A stretch of DNA of 64,000 bases from Lachnospiraceae bacterium (lineage in GTDB: Bacteria; Bacillota; Clostridia; Lachnospirales; Lachnospiraceae): assembly GCA_024694625.1 (NCBI GenBank), contig JAILJP010000022.1, positions 1 to 64,000 of the forward strand, given 5' to 3'. Below, piece after piece: positions 1 to 7,195 of this stretch (position 1 is the first letter of the stretch; the number at the start of each line of letters is the position of its first letter). The notes below the pieces were generated by a model. It had not been told where the DNA came from. It was given only the letters and a program-made list of their open reading frames with translations, and made no database searches. Position numbers and translations under genes: made by a program.

Positions 1-300
1 CGAGGTGCCATGGACGGCACCGAGAACACATAACCGAAATGGACTGAGATTGTGTGTGGTACCGACATCTAAAAACATGCTTCGTCTTTTTTCTTAGCAA
101 GCGGTGACTTAAGCCGGCTCACCTTGAGTTTTGAAAAGCGCTAAGAATAAAAACAAGTCTTTGTCCCCGGCACACACTTGCTTCGAACTGTAAATTGTTG
201 TCCGGACACAAAATGGATGCTCGTATTTAGCATCAAGAGTTTCTAGCATCCTTGCAAAATGCAGCGGGTGGGAGGGGCACCCCAAAAGGGGGGATAAAAA
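1..300. other. Gene-free stretch rich in inverted repeats; possible structured RNA
   Basis: No credible reading frame lies in these bases. Several stems can be drawn by eye: 4-9 with 16-21 (6 bp), 91-98 with 140-147 (8 bp, enclosing 103-107 with 119-123), 154-158 with 176-180, and 215-221 with 245-251 (7 bp). The last stem competes with a hairpin 216-221/229-234. Near the end, 266-270 can pair with 278-282, or 280-283 with 288-291. This density suggests a folded non-coding RNA, perhaps cut by the window edge. It does not match RNase P, tmRNA, SRP or 6S RNA as I know them, and the strand is not certain. Confidence 0.35.
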
Positions 301-315
301 AGGAACTGTGAATGG

Positions 316-353
316 AAAAAAAATATCCTTGCTCCATTACAGAGCAAGGATAT
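316..353 (-). terminator. Intrinsic terminator of the lipoprotein gene
   Basis: A perfect 12-bp stem (323-334 with 342-353, 7-nt loop) is followed on the minus strand by eight T (316-323 read in reverse). It lies 27 bp after the lipoprotein stop codon. On the plus strand only a weak, distant T-run follows, so it works mainly for the minus strand. Confidence 0.85.
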
Positions 354-379
354 GATCATCTTTTTAAGAAGGGGTTTTA

Positions 380-835
380 TTACTGGATTGCTACCCAAGT
401 TCCTTCTGATTCAGCAGCTTCTACAATCAAAGGACCGTCTGTCTGCATGAATCCGGTTTTGTCTTCGGTAACTTCTCCGTTTTTCACTACAACTACCTGC
501 TCATCACCATAGAACATGCACTGAATATAGTATTCAGACTTGTCTGCTTTTCTAGAAACGGTAGCTGCAAATGTAGCACCTGCATCTTCGATTGTGTATT
601 CAATAATTGTATACTCATCATAGTCTGCATTTGCCTCGAAGACATCGTCCCCATATGTAGCCTTTAAGTCATCAAATGCGGATGCATCTGCTTCCTGTGT
701 ATCGCTGGATGCTTCTATTGTTTCTGTGCTTTCTGTAGCTGCACTTTCTTCGGATGTACTCTTACTTCCGCATCCGGCAAGAAGTCCTACTGTCATAACA
801 GTTGCCATTAATACAGTTAACAATCTCTTTCTCAT
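380..835 (-). CDS. Small acidic secreted lipoprotein, function unknown
   Basis: A 151-residue protein with a lipoprotein signal peptide: a basic start (MRKR), a hydrophobic stretch and a lipobox LLAGC with Cys22. A Ser/Thr/Glu-rich linker (about 24-52) leads to a small domain of about 100 residues with alternating hydrophobic residues, probably beta-rich. I do not recognise the family. The start follows AAAGGAG. The gene is monocistronic between its own promoter and a terminator. The promoter carries the same tandem repeat as the two sugar-hydrolase operons nearby, so it probably belongs to the same LytTR regulon. Such proteins can act as cell-surface sensors or glycan binders, but nothing in the sequence proves that here. 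Confidence 0.8.
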   Translation of the reverse strand: MRKRLLTVLMATVMTVGLLAGCGSKSTSEESAATESTETIEASSDTQEADASAFDDLKATYGDDVFEANADYDEYTIIEYTIEDAGATFAATVSRKADKSEYYIQCMFYGDEQVVVVKNGEVTEDKTGFMQTDGPLIVEAAESEGTWVAIQ

Positions 836-887
836 TTTTTATCTCCTTTACTATAACCTCGGAAGTCCCTCTTCCTTTGATGGATTG

Positions 888-893
888 ACTATA
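888..893 (-). promoter_or_regulatory. -10 box of the lipoprotein promoter
   Basis: TATAGT on the minus strand, 28 bp downstream of the proximal LytTR-type repeat. No good -35 box is present at the usual distance, as expected for an activator-dependent promoter. The predicted leader is about 46 nt. It holds AGGTTATAG (851-859), which also occurs in the GH3 leader at the same distance from the start codon. Confidence 0.65.
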
Positions 894-921
894 GCATGAA
901 ATAAATTCAAGAAATGATACT

Positions 922-953
922 TGTCGCAAACCGTATTCCCTTTGTCGTGAAAC
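922..953 (-). promoter_or_regulatory. Tandem LytTR-type operator (site C, lipoprotein gene)
   Basis: Two direct repeats read on the minus strand as GTTTCACGACA (943-953, one inserted base) and GTTTGCGACA (922-931), with starts 21 bp apart. They lie just past the GH43 stop codon and 28 bp upstream of the -10 box. LytTR regulators are known to bind direct repeats about two helical turns apart, and a LytTR regulator is encoded at 14901-15608. That this regulator binds here is inferred. Confidence 0.7.
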
Positions 954-957
954 GTCT

Positions 958-2442
958 TTATTCCAAAGTAAACTCGTAAAAAGAGAAGTGCCCTTTTCCT
1001 TCAAAATGGATAAAAATAGGCTCATTCTCACTGCCGCCTTCAAGGAAAACGGTGACGGAAGCAACATCCTTTAATAGTTCAATTCTTTTAGAACCAAGGC
1101 ATCTGTCCTTTCCCCACACTTCCACTCTTCCTTTTGCATTTCCGGAAATCAAAAGCTTTATTTTCTTTGTATTGGACAAATCAAAAAACTTATACCCAAT
1201 GACGGATTTGTCACAGACGTTTTTCACATATTGCTTCGGAGGATTTTTTCCCTCCTCTTCTTTGTAATCCGGTTCGTCCTGGGTCAGGTAGGGAACGCCA
1301 AAAAATGGGCGCTTAATCATGGATAAAAATTTGGTTTTCTTCTTTCCGTAAAGATTACAACAAATATGAGCCGGATAACGTCCTTTCCCTTCTAAGGGGC
1401 CCTCATTTAATCCGCAAGAAGTCATCTCCGCCTGATAAAACTTTCCATTTTCAAAACGAATCTTTTCCGCGCAAGCCTGACGGGAAGACTGTTTACGATT
1501 GCTCTGGCGATGATAAAACACATAATACTGCCCATTGATTTCTATCAAACTTCCATGGGTATTTCCCGTATCATTGGATGCAGTGGAAATGGTACGCTCT
1601 CCTCCTTTTGTTTTTCCGTTATAGGCCAAAAGACCGATATCACCATTGGAAATCAACGTACCACCATAAACAAACCCTTTTGTAGGTTCATTGCTTACAG
1701 CATAACAAAGTTCATGACTTTGAAGGGAACTGTAAATGAAGTAATACCTTCCGTCAAATTTTCTCAAAGAAGAGGCTTCTAAGAATTCATGACCTTCGTA
1801 TCCACTGCCTTTGCTGTTTGCCTCTCCACAAACACCGATGTGCATAGGCCCCTTTTTTACCGTCAGCATATCCTTTGGATCCAACTCATAGCACATGGGT
1901 CCTTCCAAAGATGGCTTTGAGCCTTCCAAAATAATGGGATTGGACTTTAGCCCAAATCCGGTGTACAAATACAGTCTTCCGTCATCATCCAAGAAAATCC
2001 CCGGATCAAACTGCAAAGGTCCCCCTTCTTTTCCAATTGGGGTGCCATCCTCATAATGCACATATCCGTAAAACTCATACTTTCCTGCCGGTTCATCACA
2101 AACCGCCACTGAAATCATCTTGGTACCACCGATAAAGTAGTAAAGATAAAATCTTCCATCCGGCCCTGTTAACATATCCGGTGCTGCCATTCCATTGAAA
2201 AGCATCAAGCCCTTCGCCTCCGGGTCCTGTTCTCTTCGAAGAATTTCTCCCTCATAGCGCCAATCTCCCAAATCATCCAAAGGCGCGGAATAACAAACAT
2301 AGTTATTTAAGCAAAAATTCCATCCGTTAAACTTATCGTGAGAGCCATAGACATATACCCGGTCTCCCACAATGTGAGGTTCTCCGTCCGGCACGTACTC
2401 ATAGCTTGGCATATAGGGGTTAAATGCTTGTGTTTTTTCCAT
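958..2442 (-). CDS. Glycoside hydrolase family 43-like enzyme
   Basis: A 494-residue, probably cytoplasmic enzyme (no signal peptide) of the five-bladed beta-propeller GH43 type, known for arabinofuranosidases, xylosidases and galactosidases. The three acidic positions are visible: an Asp near the start in PDGEPH, an Asp in MAAPD before a GPDGRFYLYY blade, and a Glu in EASSLRKFDGRYYF. The C-terminal 100 or so residues look like a separate beta domain. The start at 2442 is chosen because GGATGG lies seven bases before it; an in-frame ATG at 2457 has no ribosome site. It is the last gene of the GH3-membrane protein-esterase-GH43 series. Substrate cannot be read from sequence. Confidence 0.85.
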   Translation of the reverse strand: MEKTQAFNPYMPSYEYVPDGEPHIVGDRVYVYGSHDKFNGWNFCLNNYVCYSAPLDDLGDWRYEGEILRREQDPEAKGLMLFNGMAAPDMLTGPDGRFYLYYFIGGTKMISVAVCDEPAGKYEFYGYVHYEDGTPIGKEGGPLQFDPGIFLDDDGRLYLYTGFGLKSNPIILEGSKPSLEGPMCYELDPKDMLTVKKGPMHIGVCGEANSKGSGYEGHEFLEASSLRKFDGRYYFIYSSLQSHELCYAVSNEPTKGFVYGGTLISNGDIGLLAYNGKTKGGERTISTASNDTGNTHGSLIEINGQYYVFYHRQSNRKQSSRQACAEKIRFENGKFYQAEMTSCGLNEGPLEGKGRYPAHICCNLYGKKKTKFLSMIKRPFFGVPYLTQDEPDYKEEEGKNPPKQYVKNVCDKSVIGYKFFDLSNTKKIKLLISGNAKGRVEVWGKDRCLGSKRIELLKDVASVTVFLEGGSENEPIFIHFEGKGHFSFYEFTLE

Positions 2443-2488
2443 TTTATTTCCATCCATTTCTTTATTAGCAAGTCAATATTTACACCAA

Positions 2489-3526
2489 TTATAAATGCTC
2501 ATTTATAAAACTGCATAATTTTTCCAACTGGTCTTGGGAATAACATCTGTCGTCTGCATGTTTTCCGTTTTCAATCACCACATAGGAAACATTTTTTTCT
2601 CCCAGTAAAGCCTTAGCATCTTCATAAAAATACTGGGACTGCAAAATGGGAACGGTAATATCGGAATCCCCGTGGCAGATCCAAATGGCCAAATCCAAAT
2701 CCGTATTTTTTTCCAAATAATACATAGGGGAAATCTCATTTATTTCTTCTTTTGTCATGTCAGAAATTTCTTTTCCCAACCAGTAGGATTCAATGGTGGT
2801 TTCCTTTGCATCCTCCGGGATATACTTTGTCACCCAGTTATTTGCAATGTCGTAAACCCAGGCGGGAAGTCCAACCTCCTTCCACTGACTATGGGCGGTT
2901 TCCATATCTATCACACCGTAGTAATCCACCAATACCGACACCTTTGCCGATACATCTCCGTAGATATCTTCATCAATGTATTCCAAATCACAAAACTCAT
3001 CGTCACCAGTCACCGCTGCCATGGTGGCCAGATATCCACCGGCAGATTCTCCCCAAATGGCAATGGAGGAGGCATCGTATCCGTATTCTTTTGCATGGGC
3101 TCTCAAATATCTCACACAGGCCTTTACATCTTCCAACGCAGCGGGATAGATTTCTTCCTGAGCCAATCGATAGTTTACGGAAGCACAGGCAAATCCATGA
3201 TCCCTGAAATAACGATACATAAGCTGTGCCTGTCGGCTTGTGGCGTCATTGCTGACAAATCCGCCACCGTGGACCAACACAAAAAGTGGGGGATTTTCCA
3301 CATCATCCGGCACATAAATATTTACATAATCCGATTCCGACACCGAAGCGTAGTTTACCTTTTCATAAAAGGTACCGCCACTCCATTCGTCTGTACTTTC
3401 ATCCAATTCATAGGTAGGGGCTGTCAAGTTATCAAACACCCACCCAATTACTTTATGATAATAAATCACACCAATGGCAATCACCAAAAGAATTACCAAG
3501 GCGATTATTCCTATCTTTTTTTTCAT
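2489..3526 (-). CDS. Membrane-anchored alpha/beta-hydrolase esterase
   Basis: A 345-residue alpha/beta-hydrolase of the hormone-sensitive-lipase/acetyl-esterase type. It has one N-terminal membrane segment (about 5-24), so the catalytic domain should face outward. Visible motifs are the oxyanion-hole HGGG (about residue 87), the nucleophile elbow GESAGG with Ser161, an Asp in HGDSDITVP and a His in GKHADD near the end. Such enzymes remove acetyl or other acyl groups from plant glycans and small esters. It lies between a GH3 and a GH43 gene, which suggests de-esterification of the same glycan. The start follows AGGAG. A 24-base palindrome separates it from the upstream gene. Confidence 0.85.
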   Translation of the reverse strand: MKKKIGIIALVILLVIAIGVIYYHKVIGWVFDNLTAPTYELDESTDEWSGGTFYEKVNYASVSESDYVNIYVPDDVENPPLFVLVHGGGFVSNDATSRQAQLMYRYFRDHGFACASVNYRLAQEEIYPAALEDVKACVRYLRAHAKEYGYDASSIAIWGESAGGYLATMAAVTGDDEFCDLEYIDEDIYGDVSAKVSVLVDYYGVIDMETAHSQWKEVGLPAWVYDIANNWVTKYIPEDAKETTIESYWLGKEISDMTKEEINEISPMYYLEKNTDLDLAIWICHGDSDITVPILQSQYFYEDAKALLGEKNVSYVVIENGKHADDRCYSQDQLEKLCSFINEHL

Positions 3527-3586
3527 TTTTGGTCTCCTATATCCTGTTTGTCTGCTTTGATTTCAAAGGATCTTTTAAAATCACAA

Positions 3587-3610
3587 TAGGGGAAGCATAT
3601 GCTTCCCCTA
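3587..3610. repeat. Perfect 24-base palindrome between two genes of the GH operon
   Basis: TAGGGGAAGC, ATAT, GCTTCCCCTA: two 10-base arms around ATAT, between the small membrane protein and the esterase. The following minus-strand bases hold only a broken T-run, so it is a poor terminator. It could stabilise or attenuate the mRNA, or be an operator. Confidence 0.5.
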
Positions 3611-3627
3611 CAAAAATAATATCAATT

Positions 3628-4035
3628 CTATACTTCTTTTTGCAATGGTAAAAAGTTTGCAACAATGTTTACAATCATTGCCACCAAAGTGATTGCCTCA
3701 AAAACAATAAATGTAATGATGGTATCCACTCCGTCCAATCCTGCTACCACGTAGCCCAACTGGTTTACCATTAGATAAAAGCCTGCTCCAGCAGCACCCG
3801 CGTCAAAGATTGCTCCAAGTATAGGCATAAAGCTTACTGCTACGGTGAAATTGGAATTGGATGCTTGCTTTTTCATCATTACAATCATTCCTGCTTCCAA
3901 CAAAACTGCCAATACCAAAAATACAAAGACAACAGGCAGTGTATACATCACTTGGGTATAAACAATACATGCTACCAAAGATAATGCGGCTGCAATCAAT
4001 GTAAACATAAATCCTACAGATTTTTTCTGACTCAT
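3628..4035 (-). CDS. Small four-helix membrane protein
   Basis: A 135-residue protein with four hydrophobic segments (about 9-28, 33-53, 66-88 and 103-128), very short loops and a lysine-bearing tail. I do not recognise a family. The gene starts 13 bases after the GH3 stop codon. GAGGTG lies six bases before ATG 4035, so this start is preferred over a GTG at 4044. GH3 (with membrane helices at both ends) and this protein are probably made together. A role as partner or anchor for the hydrolase is a guess from position only. Confidence 0.7.
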   Translation of the reverse strand: MSQKKSVGFMFTLIAAALSLVACIVYTQVMYTLPVVFVFLVLAVLLEAGMIVMMKKQASNSNFTVAVSFMPILGAIFDAGAAGAGFYLMVNQLGYVVAGLDGVDTIITFIVFEAITLVAMIVNIVANFLPLQKEV

Positions 4036-4048
4036 ATCCTTCACCTCA

Positions 4049-7000
4049 CTATCTTCTTTCTTCTTTATATGCTTTTACTGTCATAAGTCCGGAACAAATT
4101 GTGGTTGCACCAAACAATACAATACCAAGAATAATCAACCACTGATACCAGGTAAGCACACGCTTAATCTCAGTGTTTACAGATAACCCGTTCATCGCAT
4201 TGGAATCTGCTAACTGATAGAACCAGTACTTAATGCTATTCTGCATCATTTCCTGGAATGCGGTATCTTTTGCGATTTCTGACTTGGATGCCGCCATGGT
4301 TCCGATTTCTGAGGTATCATATGCTGATGTGGTAAGGCAATTTCCACCACCGGCAAAAGTGATATCTCTCCAGTTCATATAATCCGCACCGTTAATCATA
4401 TCGGTAACAAAGGCACCTTCATAGCCCCACTCATTTCTTGAAATATTTACAAGGAGTGGTTCGTATGCACCAACAAATACGGTTCCTGCACGGTTAAATG
4501 CTGTCATAACGGAAGATGTGGTATTGGTTGCCATTGCCAACTGGAAGCAACGAAGTTCATTTTCTCTTGCCGCCTGCTCATTCATAAAGGTAGACAAACC
4601 GGAACGGTTGCTTTCCTGATGGTTGAATGCAAAATGCTTCATCTGGGTATTCAATCCCTTTGCTTCTGCACCTTCGCAAAATGCTACGGCACAAAGTCCG
4701 GTAAGGATGGAATCCTCTGAATAATATTCATGATTTCTTGCACAATAAGGTGTACGGTGTTCATTGGACCAAAGAGCATCTTCTGCAAATGCGTCACCTT
4801 CCTGTGCGATTAATTCAGCATTTAAGGTAGCTGCCATTACAGGTTCTGTAGGGAAGGTACACATAGAATATTTTGCATACTCATCATCTTCGGAAACATA
4901 AGTTGCTTCACTAGACTGAGATGCAGTCCAACGAACATAGTATCCGGCAACCTGATCAAAGGTAAATCCTACAGGTCCGTCGTTTGAGTATGTTCTGGGT
5001 AAAAGTACGGAGTCAACATTTTCAATATCATCTCCGCCTTTTTCAATAAACTGAATGGCTTCATCCAAGCTCATCTGCTGAACCAGCTTATCCCAGAATT
5101 CATCATCCAGATCTTTTACACCAATGTAATTTCCATCTTCATCAAATTCCAAAGCATCCAAAATAGTAAGACCATTGTCTTCTTCCCACTGAACGCCCTC
5201 TCCATTTTCCGTCAGTTCATAAACGCTATTGGTCAATCCTGCCATCATTTCCTCTGTTGGAGTAAATGCTTCGATGGTAGTCCAACCCTTTGTCCAATCA
5301 CTTCTGGTGGTATACTCTACCGCATCATCAATGTAAGTATTCAAATCCATAGATGAAAGCTGATTTTCCACATTTTCAGAGTAAGTAGTTGCATCAGTTT
5401 CAGCCAGATTCCAAACTACAGCATTGGCAGTGTTAATCACGTCCTTTTCTGTGGTACGAACCAAGCCTGACTCAGAACCGGTCTTATTTGCCAACACATT
5501 GTTCAATGCTTCATGGGCACCGTTTCCGATTGCAAAATAGTAATCACCGGCATCCAATACCCAGGCACCCTTTGTTCCATTGGCATTGTCTGCTGTTTCA
5601 TCATAGCTTGCAAAATAAGATGCATCAAAGGTGATTTCCACTGTTTCAGATGCTCCAGGCTGAAGTTCTGAAGTCTTTGCAAAACCAACCAACTGAATGG
5701 CAGATTTTTCAACACCCCCTGAAATATAGGGAGCCTGTACGTAAAGCTGTGCTGTGGATTTTCCTGCAACACTTCCTGTGTTTGTTACGGTAACCTTTGC
5801 TGTGGAGGTTCCTCCTACGTTTACTTCCACACTATCCAAAGTCTGTTCAAAGGTGGAATAAGACAATCCATATCCAAAGGAATAACTTACTTCATCTCCA
5901 TAGGACCAGGCACTTCCGGTAGAAGAGCCACTGGTGGAGGTAGCATTTCCCTGATTTAATACAGCATCTTCGTAACGGGTTTCATAGTATTTGTATCCGT
6001 CGTAAATGCCTTCAGACTCTACTAAATACCAATCCCCTTTATCATTGGCATCCAAAGCGTCGGATGCATCGGAGTTGGAAGCGTTGGCATAGGTATAAAC
6101 GCCGAAATTTACCATAGCAGGTGAAGATGCTGAATTTACCGCGTAGGTATCTGTCAAAGAGCCGGAAGGATTTACTTCACCGCTTAACACATCAGCAACT
6201 CCCAAGAATCCATATACACCAGGATCTCCTACCCAGATAATGGAATCAATTTCGGAATCGTTCTTTAAGTCTTCAATTTCAATGGCATTGGAAGCGTTAA
6301 TCATAACTACTACCTTAGTGCTATGGGCCTTTGCCAATGCAATCATTTCTTTTTCATAATCGGACAATGCCAAAGGTCTTTCATAACTGTCATCCGTACC
6401 GGTGGTCATTTCCGTTTCATAATCTGCTGCCTCTGATGAATCTCTTGAGATTACCACCAAAGCAACCGTTCCATCTGCAGAAGAAAGGACATCATCAGTA
6501 TACAAAGAAGAAGGCAATTCCCCTACGTTGTAAGTGGAAGGATTTTCATAAATCGGTCCAAAAGAAGGAGAAAGCGCATGTCCTGCTGTTCTTGCATATT
6601 CCTTTGCTTCCTCAGAAGAATACAAATCAATCATGGTCTGATTCAATGTGTATCCTTTTTCCATTAAGGCTTTTTCAATATCGTAACTCTCCTGTCCGGC
6701 TTCATCATTTACCGTTGCAGAGGAACCGATCATTCCCCCCAATGTGGGATAATGGGAGTTTAATCCCCAAAGGGTTACAGTTTCTGAAGAGATATCCAAA
6801 GGCAATGCCAAATTGTCATTTTTTAACAATACACATCCTTCCTCTGAGATTTCCTCCGCCAAAGCATTTTTGGCTTCCACTACATCAGATAATGATTCAT
6901 AATCCGAATCAAAATAGGTCACATCTTCATCACCGTCTCCGGTGTTCACATACTTAAAATTTGATGTTCCCAGTCGCGTGTTAATAATAGCTGTATTTGC

Positions 7001-7090
7001 ATAAGCAATGGTCGTTCCGCATACAACTATCGTCAGGAGGGATGCACTGATTGCTGTCAGTCCCCTCCATTTTCGAAATTTCTTTCCCAT
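4049..7090 (-). CDS. Permuted, doubly membrane-anchored GH3 glycoside hydrolase
   Basis: A 1013-residue family 3 beta-glycosidase with unusual domain order. A signal-anchor helix (about 12-32) is followed by the alpha/beta sandwich domain (about 80-330), a fibronectin-III-like domain (about 410-540), a linker, then the TIM-barrel domain (about 660-950), and a C-terminal membrane helix (about 982-1003). In most GH3 enzymes the barrel comes first. The conserved KHFAFN motif (about 815) and the nucleophile Asp897 in FVTDM are present, so activity is likely. Both ends should be fixed in the membrane with the enzyme outside. Substrate (beta-glucose, xylose or similar) is unknown. It is first in its operon, preceded by AAAGGGGA and by operator site B. 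Confidence 0.88.
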   Translation of the reverse strand: MGKKFRKWRGLTAISASLLTIVVCGTTIAYANTAIINTRLGTSNFKYVNTGDGDEDVTYFDSDYESLSDVVEAKNALAEEISEEGCVLLKNDNLALPLDISSETVTLWGLNSHYPTLGGMIGSSATVNDEAGQESYDIEKALMEKGYTLNQTMIDLYSSEEAKEYARTAGHALSPSFGPIYENPSTYNVGELPSSLYTDDVLSSADGTVALVVISRDSSEAADYETEMTTGTDDSYERPLALSDYEKEMIALAKAHSTKVVVMINASNAIEIEDLKNDSEIDSIIWVGDPGVYGFLGVADVLSGEVNPSGSLTDTYAVNSASSPAMVNFGVYTYANASNSDASDALDANDKGDWYLVESEGIYDGYKYYETRYEDAVLNQGNATSTSGSSTGSAWSYGDEVSYSFGYGLSYSTFEQTLDSVEVNVGGTSTAKVTVTNTGSVAGKSTAQLYVQAPYISGGVEKSAIQLVGFAKTSELQPGASETVEITFDASYFASYDETADNANGTKGAWVLDAGDYYFAIGNGAHEALNNVLANKTGSESGLVRTTEKDVINTANAVVWNLAETDATTYSENVENQLSSMDLNTYIDDAVEYTTRSDWTKGWTTIEAFTPTEEMMAGLTNSVYELTENGEGVQWEEDNGLTILDALEFDEDGNYIGVKDLDDEFWDKLVQQMSLDEAIQFIEKGGDDIENVDSVLLPRTYSNDGPVGFTFDQVAGYYVRWTASQSSEATYVSEDDEYAKYSMCTFPTEPVMAATLNAELIAQEGDAFAEDALWSNEHRTPYCARNHEYYSEDSILTGLCAVAFCEGAEAKGLNTQMKHFAFNHQESNRSGLSTFMNEQAARENELRCFQLAMATNTTSSVMTAFNRAGTVFVGAYEPLLVNISRNEWGYEGAFVTDMINGADYMNWRDITFAGGGNCLTTSAYDTSEIGTMAASKSEIAKDTAFQEMMQNSIKYWFYQLADSNAMNGLSVNTEIKRVLTWYQWLIILGIVLFGATTICSGLMTVKAYKEERR

Positions 7091-7105
7091 GAAAATTTCC
7101 CCTTT

Positions 7106-7114
7106 CTATAACCT
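7106..7114 (-). promoter_or_regulatory. Shared leader element AGGTTATAG
   Basis: AGGTTATAG followed by AAAGGGGA lies 15 bases before the GH3 start codon. The same nine bases followed by TAAAGGAGA sit at the identical distance before the lipoprotein start (851-859). The match extends through the ribosome site, so it may be shared translation control or a copied promoter-leader unit. Confidence 0.4.
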
Positions 7115-7168
7115 CCGGATGTAACCGAACCAGTTTCGATATATTACTACCATCCGTATTTCATCTTA

Positions 7169-7174
7169 AATATA
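7169..7174 (-). promoter_or_regulatory. -10 box of the GH3 operon promoter
   Basis: TATATT on the minus strand, 28 bp downstream of the proximal repeat of site B, the same distance as at the two other regulon promoters. There is no clear -35 box. The predicted leader is about 70 nt. Confidence 0.6.
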
Positions 7175-7195
7175 GCATTCCGATTTTCCGAAAAA

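Noticed and set aside
52-65. GTGTGGTACCGAC, similar to the T-box loop GGGTGGTACCGCG
   Set aside because: No plus-strand gene follows, and no T-box stem I or specifier loop is visible. A chance match is more likely.
312-512. Open frame of 66 codons on the plus strand
   Set aside because: It runs through the terminator hairpin and antisense to the lipoprotein gene; no ribosome site or protein-like composition.
2672-3589. Plus-strand frame of 305 codons antisense to the esterase
   Set aside because: The esterase strand has all catalytic motifs; this frame has unusual composition and no ribosome site.
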